Assembly: GCA_964020975.1 (NCBI GenBank)
Contig: OZ026619.1
Span: forward strand, 98,700,148-98,764,147
Reading direction: 5' to 3'
Source: Hermodice carunculata
Lineage: Eukaryota > Annelida > Polychaeta > Eunicida > Amphinomidae
Length of the DNA stretch: 64,000 nucleotides
Positions within the stretch are counted from its first letter, which is position 1, and every line of letters begins with the position of its first letter. Made by a program: the position numbers and the translations under genes. Under the pieces are notes generated by a model. It had not been told where the DNA came from, did not search any database, and saw nothing but the letters and a program-made list of their open reading frames with translations. Below are positions 48,908 to 60,113 of this stretch, piece by piece.

Positions 48908-48922
48908 TTTTGTTATGGGACC

Positions 48923-50212
48923 TCACGGGTTTGATACAGATTTTGGTCTCTCCTGTTTAGGTTTATCTTGGGTGAACATTCTCACTTGAGTATATTTCGG
49001 CCAGTTATCAAGGCAAAGTGCTCGTTGCTTATCATCCTGCGAGATCGATACACGAAATGAGGCTTGGTCTGTATTAGATCCTAGAAATTGTGCGTTGCCT
49101 TGGGGTGTGATACCAAGGTCCTTAAGATGGTTTTCAATATCACGTGGCTGATGTGATTTATCCAAACCACCCACATACAACTCAAAATTTTTAACAACTG
49201 GAGCCACTGTAAGTTTAGATTGGCCAATGGGATGAGCAGCACTAGCACATGTATAGGTATGGGTAGAGCCCTGAGAATTATTCACAGCAACACGTCGAGT
49301 ATCACAAACACCACGGAAGTTTGTTATACAGGACCCTCGGGTCCCAGAGTGGGGCTACTCATCCTTAGCTCCAGACTGTGAGTGAGCCGGCAGGGGCCCA
49401 GGGGATGTATTATCAGATTTCTGGCGTAATTTTGCCCGATTTTTCTTTTTTTGTCTTTTACTCAGAGCACGAGTGAATACAGTATCGTCATTCAGATCGT
49501 CTGAGTCCTCAGACGAGTCAACAGAGCCTATTACAGAAGTATCACTCCCTCCACTTTGGTCAGAGGACAGAACGTCATTGTCATTATCAACACTGACTTA
49601 ACCATGTTTTTGGTTAACCTTCTCTGTTAAGATCTTAATCTGACTCTTCATAGACTTATTATCCTGGAGTATGGATTGAATGCGGGTCTGCCATGTGGAA
49701 AACTCCGCACGCATGTCCACAACAGTTAACAACAGTTGTTCTAGACTTTTGGCGTCGCCTGTATTGTCTATATCAGAATTGACAGCACTGTCGCTTCTCC
49801 CAGGCAAATCAGTATTGTTATTGCCAGATATATCTGCATTTTTCTTAAACTTATGAAATATCTTGTCCAAATCATGCATGGGCTGACCGTTTGACAGGCT
49901 GAAACCAAGAATGCAGATATCTGCAACTAACTTACGGTGAGCTTGACGCTTGACATGGGTGCGCCCCTTGAATTGCGCAAACACTGACCGGACCTTGTCA
50001 CATAAGGCAGCATGTACATTGGCGAGAACACTACCACTAAGCTTACCCAGAGTATCTTTAATATCTGCATGGTTATATTGGAAAATAATTCCCAAATTGT
50101 CCATAAATGTTGTAACTACGAGTTGCTTCGGTACATTTAATAAATCACCAAGCAGAAAATTAGAATTGTGGGTCGCACCTCCGCCACTCGATGATCCTTG
50201 AGAGTCGGTCAT
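48923..50212 (-). pseudogene. LINE ORF1 (coiled coil plus RRM-like), two in-frame stops
   Basis: One reading frame of 430 codons runs from ATG 50212 to the stop at 48923-48925, broken by a TAA at 49598-49600 and a TAG at 49355-49357. The first part ends in a helical, polar segment (LEQLLLTVVDMRAEF onward) suited to a coiled coil. A middle Asp/Ser-rich stretch is followed by a basic KRQKKKNRAKLRQK patch. The last part starts with FELYVGGLDKSHQP, resembling an RRM RNP2 strand. ORF1 proteins of this layout bind the element's RNA. The function is by family; the breaks are read directly. Confidence 0.7.
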
Positions 50213-50218
50213 AAGCAA

Positions 50219-51559
50219 GAACTCCTAGAGTATTCAAAGCATGCGAACAGGTAAACTTACGTAATACAGTCCCAATGAAGAGAATGGTCAGTTTTCAAGT
50301 CTGCGAAGCCACAAGTGGCTTTCTGTGTAATATGATAATTCCAGCAAGTATTGTAATAAAAGTTATCACCGGTGGTTCACTGGTAGAAATACAACGTCCG
50401 TGGTATAAAATGAATGGCCAAGCTGGAATATATCAAGTAATTTGTCACAAATTTCCAGACAAGAAAAATCAAGGTGTGCTCGTCATCTCACGCATGCGCA
50501 ACTGATAAACAATATAAACATCCCGAGCTGATGTATTACGGAACAAAGCGAATATGATGGTCCATTGTTGATAGGATTACTTAAAAATGTAGCCCACATC
50601 ACATGGATAATATCAAAGTGCTTTTATAAAACATGAGTCGGCACCTAATTTGCATGATTAGACCTACCAAAATTGAATCATTGAATTAATCAAGTATAGT
50701 TAACCCCACACTTACACAGAACGCTTGGTCTTTAAACAGACCCGATTAGGCCTACCTGAAAGAGTAACGAAATAAAATAAACTCCAGGACTTCAATTTCA
50801 AGTAAAACGCAATGTAGTTGTGTAACATAGAAGAGTCACGTATGGTAATAAATTGCGTCAACGTTGTTGTGTTTCAGTAATACAAGTACGCCTATTTATT
50901 AGAAACTCACCGTATTTCCCATGTAGTCACTCTTTATGACTAGATCTGTATTAATATTTCAGCAATTACATTGCATTTAATTAAAAATTCAAGGTTTAAA
51001 AAGCGAATTGAATTTATAAGCGGGTCATCAGCAGGACACCATTAACTGTAATCTCAGTTATTAAGTATGTTTCACAGTCTCAAATCTTTCCACATGCTTT
51101 AGGGTTTGGGAGGGTGGAGGGGGTATTGTACCTTTTAGAGCCGCTATTCATTTGTGTATTTTTTCCTTATTCTTTTAATTAAAACCCTTACTGAATATAT
51201 CTTAAATCTAAACAAATGAACCGTCCTATGTATATGTATATCTAAATTCCTGAGTCAAGTTACAAAAAAAATCAATTAAAATTTAATTGTCTGATACACT
51301 CTACAGCTGGGACCCAGTTCGAGGCATTCCATAAGTAGTTGTTACTCCACATAGAGGAAACCAAGCATGTAAACATTGCAATTAGACAATATATATATTT
51401 ATTAAAAAAACTGAATTAATGTTACATAGGCCTATGTGAAAAACAAAAATTATGACCAAAAAAACCTGATTTTGACATTTAAGTTATTCATAATGTAATA
51501 GAGTGTAAGAACGTATAAAAATTGGAGAACCCAAATTATATAACAAATTCTAGAAGTCT
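50219..51559. other. No gene recognised
   Basis: The first tens of bases may still be LINE 5' sequence. The rest is AT-rich spacer without a supported frame. Confidence 0.5.
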
Positions 51560-53050
51560 GCAAGAAAAAGTGTTACAATATATATTTTTTAATTTCATTT
51601 CATAACCTCTTGATATAGTTTACTGTAAGTAAATTTAACTCTAAATGCAAAATCAATAAATTTATCCGAAACACGACTAAAACGTAATATTTGTGATAAA
51701 AAATATTACAACCTAATTTTACAGAGAAATTACTTTTCTGGAAAAGCATAATTTACAACTTCAAAATTGAAATCATATATTTTGTTATAACTTTCAGTCA
51801 CAAAACTATCATCAATTATCTAAAAATCTAAAAATAGAAATATATCATGACAAGGATCAATATCATTACTCTTTAAAGTTATTTCTTTATGGTAAGTTTT
51901 CTTTGCAGTTGCTAAGAAACTTTAAACATTCAGACATGCAATATCATTCATATATCTTGAACTGTAGGACAATTTTTAGCTGTGTAAAAATCTGTTTTCA
52001 TTACATTTTGCATAAATTCGAAGTCAAGCCAAGTTAAATATAGATCGTTAAGTAAAGCAGAGCAGTAACTAACCACATCGATACCATTAATGTGTTGAAA
52101 AATGTGAGATCCAAATGTAACAAATGTATTATCTCAAAGAAAATTGGTTACATCTGTCACTTGCACTATGGTGTAAGATTTCCAATAATTTTCCTTCTTC
52201 ATTTTCTCTGACCAAAGGATGGTTTTTTTGGGGGGGGGGGGATAAATGTTGATATTTATATATTTGTGAACCAAATGTTTAAACATTTTTCTGGTTATTT
52301 TTTCCATATATTAATTTAACTTTTTCAAGACGTAAATCAGTATAAAGTGTTGAGAAATCAAAAGGTTGTATATTTTTTGTTTTAAAATTTTTAAATTTTG
52401 AAATGCATTCCGCCGAATTATTTATTCTCCAGAAACAATTAATACCTGTGTACCCTTGAAGGAGAACAGTATTTGTAAAAATGTTTTCTGATAGTAATTG
52501 AACAAAGGATTACTACCACTGATAACTGTTGAGTGCAACAATTAGATGCACCTGCTATAAATCGTGATTTATAAGGATTTTTTATGCAGTTTAGGGATCC
52601 AGAATATGTAAAGGAGTGAATAATCTTTATCAGATATTACAATTTTGTAACAAATAATTTTTCGCAAAATTTTAACATGTTGTCTTTATGCTGGTGCACT
52701 GGTAAATATATATCATTACCTTTTATGCCTAGATTGTGATTTATACCTAGTTCTTTCTTTAAAAGGTCAATGTAAAATTTTTACAAATAATTCTAAAATT
52801 GTTACCAGCTTTGTCTTTACGACAAACCTTTGTTCCAGGACAAATGACAAATCTTTCAAACAAAGAGAGTCCTCTGCCTTTTTTAGGTACTTGATGTAAA
52901 TTTATTATTTTTAGTTTTTAAGGGCAAATAACTTTTTTTAATAACTTTTTTACGTTCATTGACCAACCTTTAAATACTATAACATTTTTTTTCAATTCTT
53001 GTCCATTTGAGTAAGAAAATGTCCATAAATTCACATAGCTTATAAACTTT
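51560..53050 (-). mobile_element. Decayed Penelope-like reverse-transcriptase relic
   Basis: Minus-strand translation in several frames shows LHQVPKKGRGLSLFERFVI near 52900, then a stretch recalling the SRFIAG...C.T..LS block near 52560, GINCFWRINNS near 52430, DFSTLYTD at about 52359-52336, and further RT-like blocks at about 52075-51930. The order and wording (DFSTLYT, NCFWIINNS) recall Penelope-like or related RT genes common in marine invertebrates. It is heavily broken (well over ten interruptions) and old. No ends recognised. Confidence 0.55.
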
Positions 53051-54118
53051 TTGATAGGTTAAGGGGTGACTTTCTCTGCGTACATTGCATTATCGCTGAG
53101 CTGGTGGAATTTCGGTTGGTCATGTGTGTCTGCTGGTTCCGATAGGAAGATTCTGTGTGCTAATTCTCAATCGGTTTAAGGTATTCGCACTTTTTCATCT
53201 ATGGTGACACAACTTTTTCTCAAATTCCAATTTTTTCCTAAATGTAGGCCATTTTCAATTTCCTGTCAGGTAACTTTTTTCATTTCACTTTTACACTATG
53301 AAACATTTTTCTTTAATTAAATCATGTTTGTACGATAATCACCAAATTCATCCCCACAACTATTCCAAACATCACTGCACCCTATCAAATTCAAGCACTC
53401 TTTAACAGCAGTTAGTCTTTCGGACCGTCCTGTGGCTATTATTTCCTAGTTGCTTTGATAGGTGTTGCACAGAAGGTTTCCCGAATCTTTATTTACCATC
53501 GAATAACTGCTTTTGCACACTAAGAATAATCATAGAATAGGGATAGATGACAGTTTCGCTTATCACCGTCGTGTTACATGCATATTATTAACGCTTAAAA
53601 AACAGTTCAATAAACTGAGGTGTACTTTGTCAGTTTTTGTGGGGTTTTTTTTCAAAAAAGTTACAAGTATAATCCAGTGGCAGTTTGATTACTATAGTCT
53701 TTTCAATGGTTTCACTGATTTGTCACACGAGCATTTTGTGGCGCCTACAAAGTTTCCATTTGCTGAAGTTCCGACTTCAAAATATACATACATTTTACAC
53801 GTATTTCTAATTTTTGTGTCTAAGTTCATACCACTGCACAATACACAAAGTCGGCTCGTGATATTTACTCGTTAGTAGTTTTCATACCACCAGTGAACAA
53901 ACACTGACACCCCACACACTATCAACAAAGAATATTAGGTCTGCACATATTTCTTGCTTATTGCATCAATATATGCCCATATGTTTCAGGCGAATGGGGC
54001 TATGGGTCAAAATACCACCCTCCACGATGTGCTTCCTCATCTGCTGTTTTGTTGCAACATCAGAAGTCAACGTGACAGGTGAGATCCAACACTGACTCCT
54101 TACTTTAAACTCTGGGTA
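53051..54118. other. No gene recognised
   Basis: A 120-codon frame at 53513-53875 has no known motif and its composition is like the spacer around it. Confidence 0.5.
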
Positions 54119-54123
54119 CTTTT

Positions 54124-54155
<32 letters not shown>

Positions 54156-54162
54156 TTTTTTT

Positions 54163-54193
<31 letters not shown>

Positions 54194-54194
54194 T

Positions 54195-54226
<32 letters not shown>

Positions 54227-54420
54227 GGTTTTTTTGCGTTTGGTGTTGCTTTTTGTTTTTGTTTTGTGTTTTGTTTTTCGTTTTGTTTTGTTTTAAATTT
54301 GGTTGTTTTTGTGTGTTTTGCTTTTTGGGGGGAGGTGTTTTGGGGGGGTTGGGGGGGTTGGTTTTTCGTTTTTGTTTTTGTTTTTGTTTTTTGGGGTTTT
54401 TTTGTTTGTTTGTTTGTTTT
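54119..54420. repeat. T-rich (TTTTG)n-type low-complexity tract
   Basis: About 300 bp of T runs broken by single G, ending with GGGG-containing stretches. A similar tract lies at 54690-54860. The long Phe/Cys and Lys/Gln frames over them are artefacts of composition. Confidence 0.9.
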
Positions 54421-54421
54421 A

Positions 54422-54659
54422 AAGGGTCCGGCCCGTAGAGGGCACCCTTTCTGTTTTGGCGTTGTCCGTCCGTCCGGATGTCCGTCCGGATGTCCGTCCG
54501 GATGTCCGTCCGGATTTGCACATTCTCGTTACCGCTATATCTACAGAATGCCTCCATGTATTTTGATCAAATTTGGCTAGGTGCTTACCTAGCCAAGCAA
54601 GATGGACTGATTAGATTTTGGTGTCACCATGACCTAAATGGAGCAAGTGACGGACCCTT
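54422..54659. mobile_element. 238-bp element with inverted AAGGGTCCG ends
   Basis: It begins AAGGGTCCG (54422-54430) and ends CGGACCCTT (54651-54659), an exact 9-bp inverted repeat. Inside is a 12-bp tandem repeat GTCCGTCCGGAT, four units at about 54464-54515. G/T-rich low-complexity DNA flanks both sides. It is a candidate small non-autonomous element. Confidence 0.5.
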
Positions 54660-54689
54660 CAGTCAACGCTTGCGTGTAGGGTATCTCTA

Positions 54690-54860
54690 GGTGTTTGGAG
54701 GGGGGGCGGTGGTTTTTTTGGGGGGGGGGTTGTGTGTGTTTTTGTTTTTTGTTTTTTTTGTTTTTGTTTTCTGTTTTTTTTTTTCTTTGGTTTTTTTTGT
54801 TTTTGTTTTTTTTTTAGTTTGTTTTTGTTTTTGTTTTTCTTTATTTAGTTTTTTGGGGGA
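54690..54860. repeat. G/T-rich low-complexity tract
   Basis: Poly-G then poly-T runs with spaced G, mirroring the tract on the other side of the 238-bp element. Confidence 0.9.
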
Positions 54861-55107
54861 GGCGATACACTCATGTAAGGTAAAGCATTTATTCATAATA
54901 ATTTTGCAACACAATGGTTGGAACACAGTTTTGGGTCCGGTAATTTCGGCAGCACGATAAATGAGGTCAACCAATTTACACAATAAATGAGCCAAAGCAA
55001 ATTACACGATACGTGAGGCTAAGAAATTTAAACAAAATTGAGGCCAAGCAAGTCTGTTTCCACGTTACGTGAAGTAACGCAATCTACAAAATACACGGGG
55101 CAAAGTA

Positions 55108-56414
55108 CGAGGGCTGGCTGAAAAAATTCTTAGCCTAAGTGGGATCTCGCAATCGGATTGAAACAAACTTTTGCCACCAACAAGTACAATTATTTAATGA
55201 ATCGCAGACAGAGGAACTGCAACTGTAGTGTGATTAGTGTCTCTGTGCCAGACCATCTTGTGAACCTACCTATTGAAATCACCAGAAATGGACAAAACTG
55301 GCCACAGGGCAGTCATCCAGTACCTGCAACTGAAAGGGCTAACTGCAACACATTTACATGCCAACATGGTCTCCACTTTGGGGAATGATGCCTCTTCCTT
55401 TCCCCTGATCAAAAGTGGGCTGAGGGATTCAAGTGTGGCAGAGGCAGCTTTGACGATGACGCGCGTCCAGGAAGGCTTTCAACAGTAACCACACCCGAAA
55501 ACATTACCTGGGTTCATGACATGGAGATGGCTGGTTGACGATTGACCATTCGAAAAATTGCAAGTGCTGTGGGCATCTCTCATAAGAGGGTAAAGCACAT
55601 TATCACCAAGGAGTTGGGAATGACAAAAGTTTCAACAAGATTAATGCCAGAGCCCTTGACAGCAGATCAGAAACGTGTCAGATGCCTGGCGTTCTGTTAT
55701 AATTCATGCCGTTTTGAAGCAGATCCCGATTTTTTGGCCCGATTTTTAACCATGGAATGGACCTGGATTCATCACTTTGAAGCAGAAATCAAATTTTAGT
55801 GTAAACAATGGAAGCATCCGGGATCACCACAACCCAACCCCCCAACCCCCGCACCCCACAAAGCCAAGTCAGTTCCTTCTGCTAGAAAGGTAATGGCTTC
55901 AGCCTTTTTGGATTCCAAGGGTATTCTGCTGATTTATTATCTTGAAAAAGTCCAGACTATCAATAGAAGATATTGTGCCTACCTACTGAGACAGTTGCGA
56001 GAAACTATCAAAGCAAGCGACAGGGAATGCTCAGTTACGGAGTCCTGTTCCTCCAAAACAATGATCCTTTTCGCATATCGATGATTGACATATCAGTGAT
56101 CCATGATTGTGGCTTCGAACTCTTTGACCACCTCCATTATTGACCGGATCGAGCCCCTCAGACTTCCACCTGTTTCCCAAAATGAATAAGGAACTCGCCG
56201 GCAGCCACTTTCCCAGTAAAAATGACGTCATTTCCACTGTGAATGACTTTTTTGGTGGCTGAAGAAAATTTCTTCTTAACCGCAATCCAGGCCTTGCAAC
56301 ATCGCTGGCAAAAGTGTGTTAACCTGGAAGGGTCTACGTAGGGAAATAAATAAAAACCTGCGACCATGTACGGGTCTTTCACAGCTAGGTTTAGAACTTT
56401 TCAGCCAGACCTCG
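55108..56414 (+). mobile_element. Decayed mariner (Tc1/mariner) transposon with both ends
   Basis: The left end CGAGGGCTGGCTGAAAAA (from 55108, preceded by TA) matches, inverted, TTTTCAGCCAGACCTCG (to 56414). The ~1.3-kb length is normal for mariner. Transposase pieces on the plus strand: GHRAVIQYLQLKGLTATHLH and MVSTLG (55285-55390), LTIRKIASAVGISHKRV and ITKELGMTKVS (55540-55640), then DPDFLARFLTMEWTWIHHFE (about 55725-55785), where the mariner catalytic box DETW has become EWTW. Later SDFHLFPKMNKELAG and VNDFFGG lie near 56160-56260. Several stops and frameshifts; plainly inactive. Confidence 0.9.
55285..56330 (+). pseudogene. Mariner transposase pseudogene
   Basis: Helix-turn-helix part (RKIASAVGISHKRV) and the DD34D catalytic part are both recognisable. 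The first catalytic aspartate in the DETW box is replaced (EWTW), the helix-turn-helix and N-terminal parts are in different frames, and the C-terminal third contains multiple stops, e.g. around the SPDLAPSDFHLF region, which reads TGSSPSDFHLF. Confidence 0.85.
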
Positions 56415-57140
56415 TTACTTAGTCGATAAATGAAGCAAGCAATTTCCCTGCTTTCTTGTGGACCAGCGCGTGAGGGCTGCATTTGCTACAGAATGAATCT
56501 TACGGAACCACCCTGGATCAAAGGCAACATTGCATAATTTATGTCCATCCCTACAGAGTGACACATGATAGGCTACCTAGGTCGACAAGAGCCTTTGCAT
56601 TGAATAGACTGTCTATCAGCGTTTATGTCCTGAGAGTTGTGATTTTGATATGTGCTGGTACAGTGTAGAAAAAAAGAGACCGGATGCATTATTTGTGTAT
56701 TTGTCATTTAAACTGCAAGACGTGATCAAAATGTGCTCCACTTGGCCATGTGACGGACTTTAAACGACTTTATATATTATGGAACCAAATTGATGTTCAC
56801 AACCCTCGCTACAGTACAAATGTAGTATGGCACTGCTCTATATATCTCGTAAAGCGTTATATCTTGCAAATAGTTCATTTCATCAAAACTCAAAATCCAC
56901 TGTGACCCACTGCACACCGGTTGTGGTGCATTTTTGTGTATCAAACGGCGTACTGTCCACGGACATAAGCTAGCATTCCTTTTGACTTTGTACGTATTGC
57001 GTGAGCGTGAGTGCGTAAAAAGCGTGACATTCGGAGCGTGAAAAGTTGCGAGTCACGCAAGTGTTTGCATTTCAATTATCATGATATTACCCTAACCAAG
57101 GACCAACCAATTGGAACACAGTATTCCCAGGTCGTTGTTT
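56415..57140. other. No gene recognised
   Basis: Spacer. A GCGTGA-rich patch lies at about 57000-57060 (repeated GCGTGA and GAGCGTGA). Confidence 0.5.
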
Positions 57141-58146
57141 AAGGTATTAATACCACCAACAAGGGGTTTTGTGCCTGTACCCTGACCCGGCCGCCAGCAC
57201 AACACCCTCGCCTTCGGATCGGGCGTTGTGCTGGCGGCTGGGTCAGGGTAGGGTAAAGGCACAAAACCCGAGTTCAAGGTTTGAATCACTTTTCTATTAT
57301 GATGAACCATCTAAAAGACTGGAAAAAAATCACACGCACAAAACAAACATCAACAGACAACATCACTTCCAGGCCCATCAGTCTGTAGATGAAGATTACT
57401 GCCATCCAGCGGTTATTTTCGGAAGAACTGCTTCGGATAACTAGGACGCTGTGCATGGCAACGGTACTTTTCATACTCATAGCTTAGTGGCGATTTCACA
57501 CGGGACATGTAAACTTTAAGGATGTATTTCACCACTATAACAGTTTCTGACGAGCAGAGAACAAGGGGATGTCTACAAGGAGTACTGGGACCTTTTATTT
57601 AAATTGAAAAGTAGAACATGACCATAATGTGACTTTTGAACATGATTTACAAGGTCAAGGCTACAGAATTATTTGACATTTTCACACAGATGGCGCAGTA
57701 AGCATGTATTGTAAACATGAAAGTGGAACTGCTTCACTCCCAAACAGCTTCCCTATCGGTGTGCTTTGCTGTACATTGCCCAGCGATATTGTTCAATTCA
57801 TCGTCACTTGGACTAGAAAATCGTTCGGTCTGTATGGATGGAGTGGCAGATGGATTCGTAGTTGCAGTTTGACTTGTCAAAAGAAAAAACCCTTTCGGTC
57901 GCCATGTTGACAAACTGCCATAGACCCCCAAATGCACAACACTTATAATTATAAATTCATGCTTATTTAAAATAACTTTAACATGAATAAAGGTCAATTT
58001 AAAAAATAAAAGCTGTCATAACGCTCTACTTGAACAAGTAGTTTGGGAGGTCGTAATAATCCTGGGAGATCATTGTTCTAGTATTACGACCTGGCAATGC
58101 TGTGTTCCTATTGGATGGCCCATGGTTACGGAGTAACATAATGATA
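57141..58146. repeat. Hairpin-headed dispersed repeat, copy A
   Basis: Aligns with 59947-61440 through GATGAAGAT, GGATAACTAGGACGC, GTGCATGGCAAC, GAACATGACCATAA, AGATGGCGC, CATTGCCCAGC, GTATGGATGGA, GCAGATGGATTCGTA, GCCATGTTGACA and CCTATTGGATGG in the same order. Identity is roughly 75-80% by eye. No open frame is shared, so it is probably non-coding and non-autonomous. Confidence 0.8.
57163..57269. repeat. Perfect-arm hairpin at the head of copy A
   Basis: GGGTTTTGTGCCTGTACCCT on the left pairs with AGGGTA...GGCACAAAACCC on the right, and CCGCCAGCACAAC pairs with GTTGTGCTGGCGG. Arms are about 45 bp around a loop near TCGCCTTCGGAT. Confidence 0.85.
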
Positions 58147-59946
58147 GAATTTTTCTTTAAGCTTTTAGGTGATATATCAGTGAGCGGTTTATCTCTAATT
58201 GGACTATGTAGGTCGAACTCAGCCTCATTCTGGTTTCAGTTGAGGCTGTTGTTTCCTTTGTGGCATGTGGATAGTATGGCGTCTCATAGCTGCTCACACA
58301 TGGTCACTTTCAACTGCCAGAATTCACTGTCCTGGTTCACCCTATCATTTCCCAGTTGTGTGTATAATGTTGCCAAAGAACAGTTCTGTCAAATGAACAA
58401 ATTGTTTGGATAAGAATTCCAGTGTACTTAGAGACGTGGGGGATCTACCAAGACAGACTCAGTATGGGAAGGGCCTTCCCATGCATTTGAATTAGGTTAC
58501 AGGCGAGTCCATTGCTCTTACACCAAATCTGTCACCTCTGATTGACAGGTCATTTCCTTAGCTTTCTGCAGATATATATATGTATAGGGGTTAGATCACA
58601 AGCAAACGTGCAGGATTGGCTGCAAGTGGGGCATGTCAGATCACCCTGCCAACCTTGATTGATGAATGACAAGCGTCACCAGGACCCCAGTCACTTAGAG
58701 ACTGTTTATTGATACAGATTAGAGCTATCTGGTGTCACTAGGGTGTAAATTGGTTCATTTCAAGTGAAAACATATGTTTCCTGGTCGAATTTTGGTACTA
58801 CAGAGGAGCCGCAGATGACAAGGGAGAGGTCACTTACCAATTAAGTTACTGCAGGGTCCACTGCACAAAGACACATATTTTCCTTTTCATGTGCTTCTGG
58901 ATGTCTTGTCAAAACAAACCATGTCAAACTTTGAGCTCTAGTTTGTGCCATTAAGCCAGAAACAAAGATTTTGTTTGCATCACTGTCTGTGATCAACAAC
59001 CATCAACAGAGGCCATATAGGTCACGTGACCACCATAGCACCTGCTCATTGGTTGCTGGCCAACTCCTGTCATCTGCTGTAGGTAGAAGCATGATGAGAA
59101 AGTGATTGAAGTACCATAAAGTTTGTACTGTGGCAATTTCTTAATTCTGACAGGAAATACCAAATGAAAGTATACAGGAACCTTCAGAACAGTCCATTCT
59201 TACAGCTTTTGAAGGAATATATGTGAAATTCAGGATAAAAAGTCAGATTTTCTTCAATTTGGTGTGGTGAATATATTACAAAATTCTTGCCATTCATTCA
59301 AGAGTATGTCTTAATTTCTGAACTTACAATGCAACTCAATTGCTTCACCATTCATAATATTGCTGAAAATAAATAAACAAACTATCTAACTAACCTGTAC
59401 CTCCCTTCAATAAAATGAATATGACTATGCTGGCAGTGACTGTACCTTGTGACTTTGTTGAAGTTTCATGAGACACATCCACCTCTGTACATCATTTTGA
59501 ATCTTACACTTTTGTCAAAGTGAAGATGCGCGTGAGATGAGTATTTTTTGTGCCTTTACTTGTAACATTTGTTTACATATATTATATGACAACGCTTTTG
59601 TGGACAAGACAGATAGACAATAATATTAACACTGACCTTATTCAGGCTATGTGTAACTGCTATCCTGGGAATGCAGACTACAGCTCCCAACTCTTAAAGA
59701 GGTGTATCTGATCAACATTGGCAAACAATCTTTGTCACTTTTAAGAAAAGTACATGTTAATTCATGACAAAGTATTGCAGTCCCATGCGTTAGGGCAGTA
59801 GCCTATGTGCATGTGTGAGTGCAGTGTCCACTCTAGCAGATGCCACTGCCAGCACCCCGTGTCATGTTGCCCAAGTGAAAGCGAGGCCAGCCTTATCTTG
59901 AGCTGGGGTATCAATTACAAATATCCCACATAAACTGCTCACTGTA
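58147..59946. other. No gene recognised
   Basis: Spacer between the two hairpin-headed repeats; only short frames. Confidence 0.5.
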
Positions 59947-60113
59947 TCATGATAGAAGAGTGATTAAAACCTTTTACTGGGGGTTTGTTCCTGTAACCTG
60001 ACTCGGCCACGAGCACAACACTCGAGCCAAAGAAGAGGCTGTTGTGCTGGCGGGCCGGTCAGAGTACAGGCACAACCTCCAAATTAAAGGTTTTAATCAC
60101 TTTTCTATCATGA
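59947..60113. repeat. ~167-bp palindrome at the head of copy B
   Basis: The outer arms TCATGATAGAAGAGTGATT and AATCACTTTTCTATCATGA pair, as do AAAACCTTT/AAAGGTTTT, and inside them GAGCACAACA with TGTTGTGCT. It is longer than the copy-A hairpin, whose left outer arm is missing. Confidence 0.85.

Larger units (their letters stand above)
45606..50212 (-). mobile_element. Non-LTR retrotransposon (LINE), nearly full length, inactive
   Basis: Read on the minus strand it has ORF1 (50212-48923), then ORF2 with an APE-type endonuclease (about 48907-47540) and reverse transcriptase (about 47206-45967), and ends with AATAAAGAT followed by a short (ATT)n tail at 45624-45606. The two-ORF layout, APE endonuclease and trinucleotide tail fit the CR1/L2/Jockey group; I cannot place the clade more closely by eye. 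Both ORFs are broken by stops or frameshifts. The 5' boundary beyond 50212 is not defined. Confidence 0.85.

Noticed and set aside
48603-48926. Stand-alone proline-rich gene
   Set aside because: It lies between LINE ORF1 and the endonuclease on the same strand and is best read as the N-terminal extension of ORF2.
54105-54557. Lys/Gln-rich and Phe/Cys-rich frames in the T/G tract
   Set aside because: Pure composition artefacts of poly-T with spaced G.
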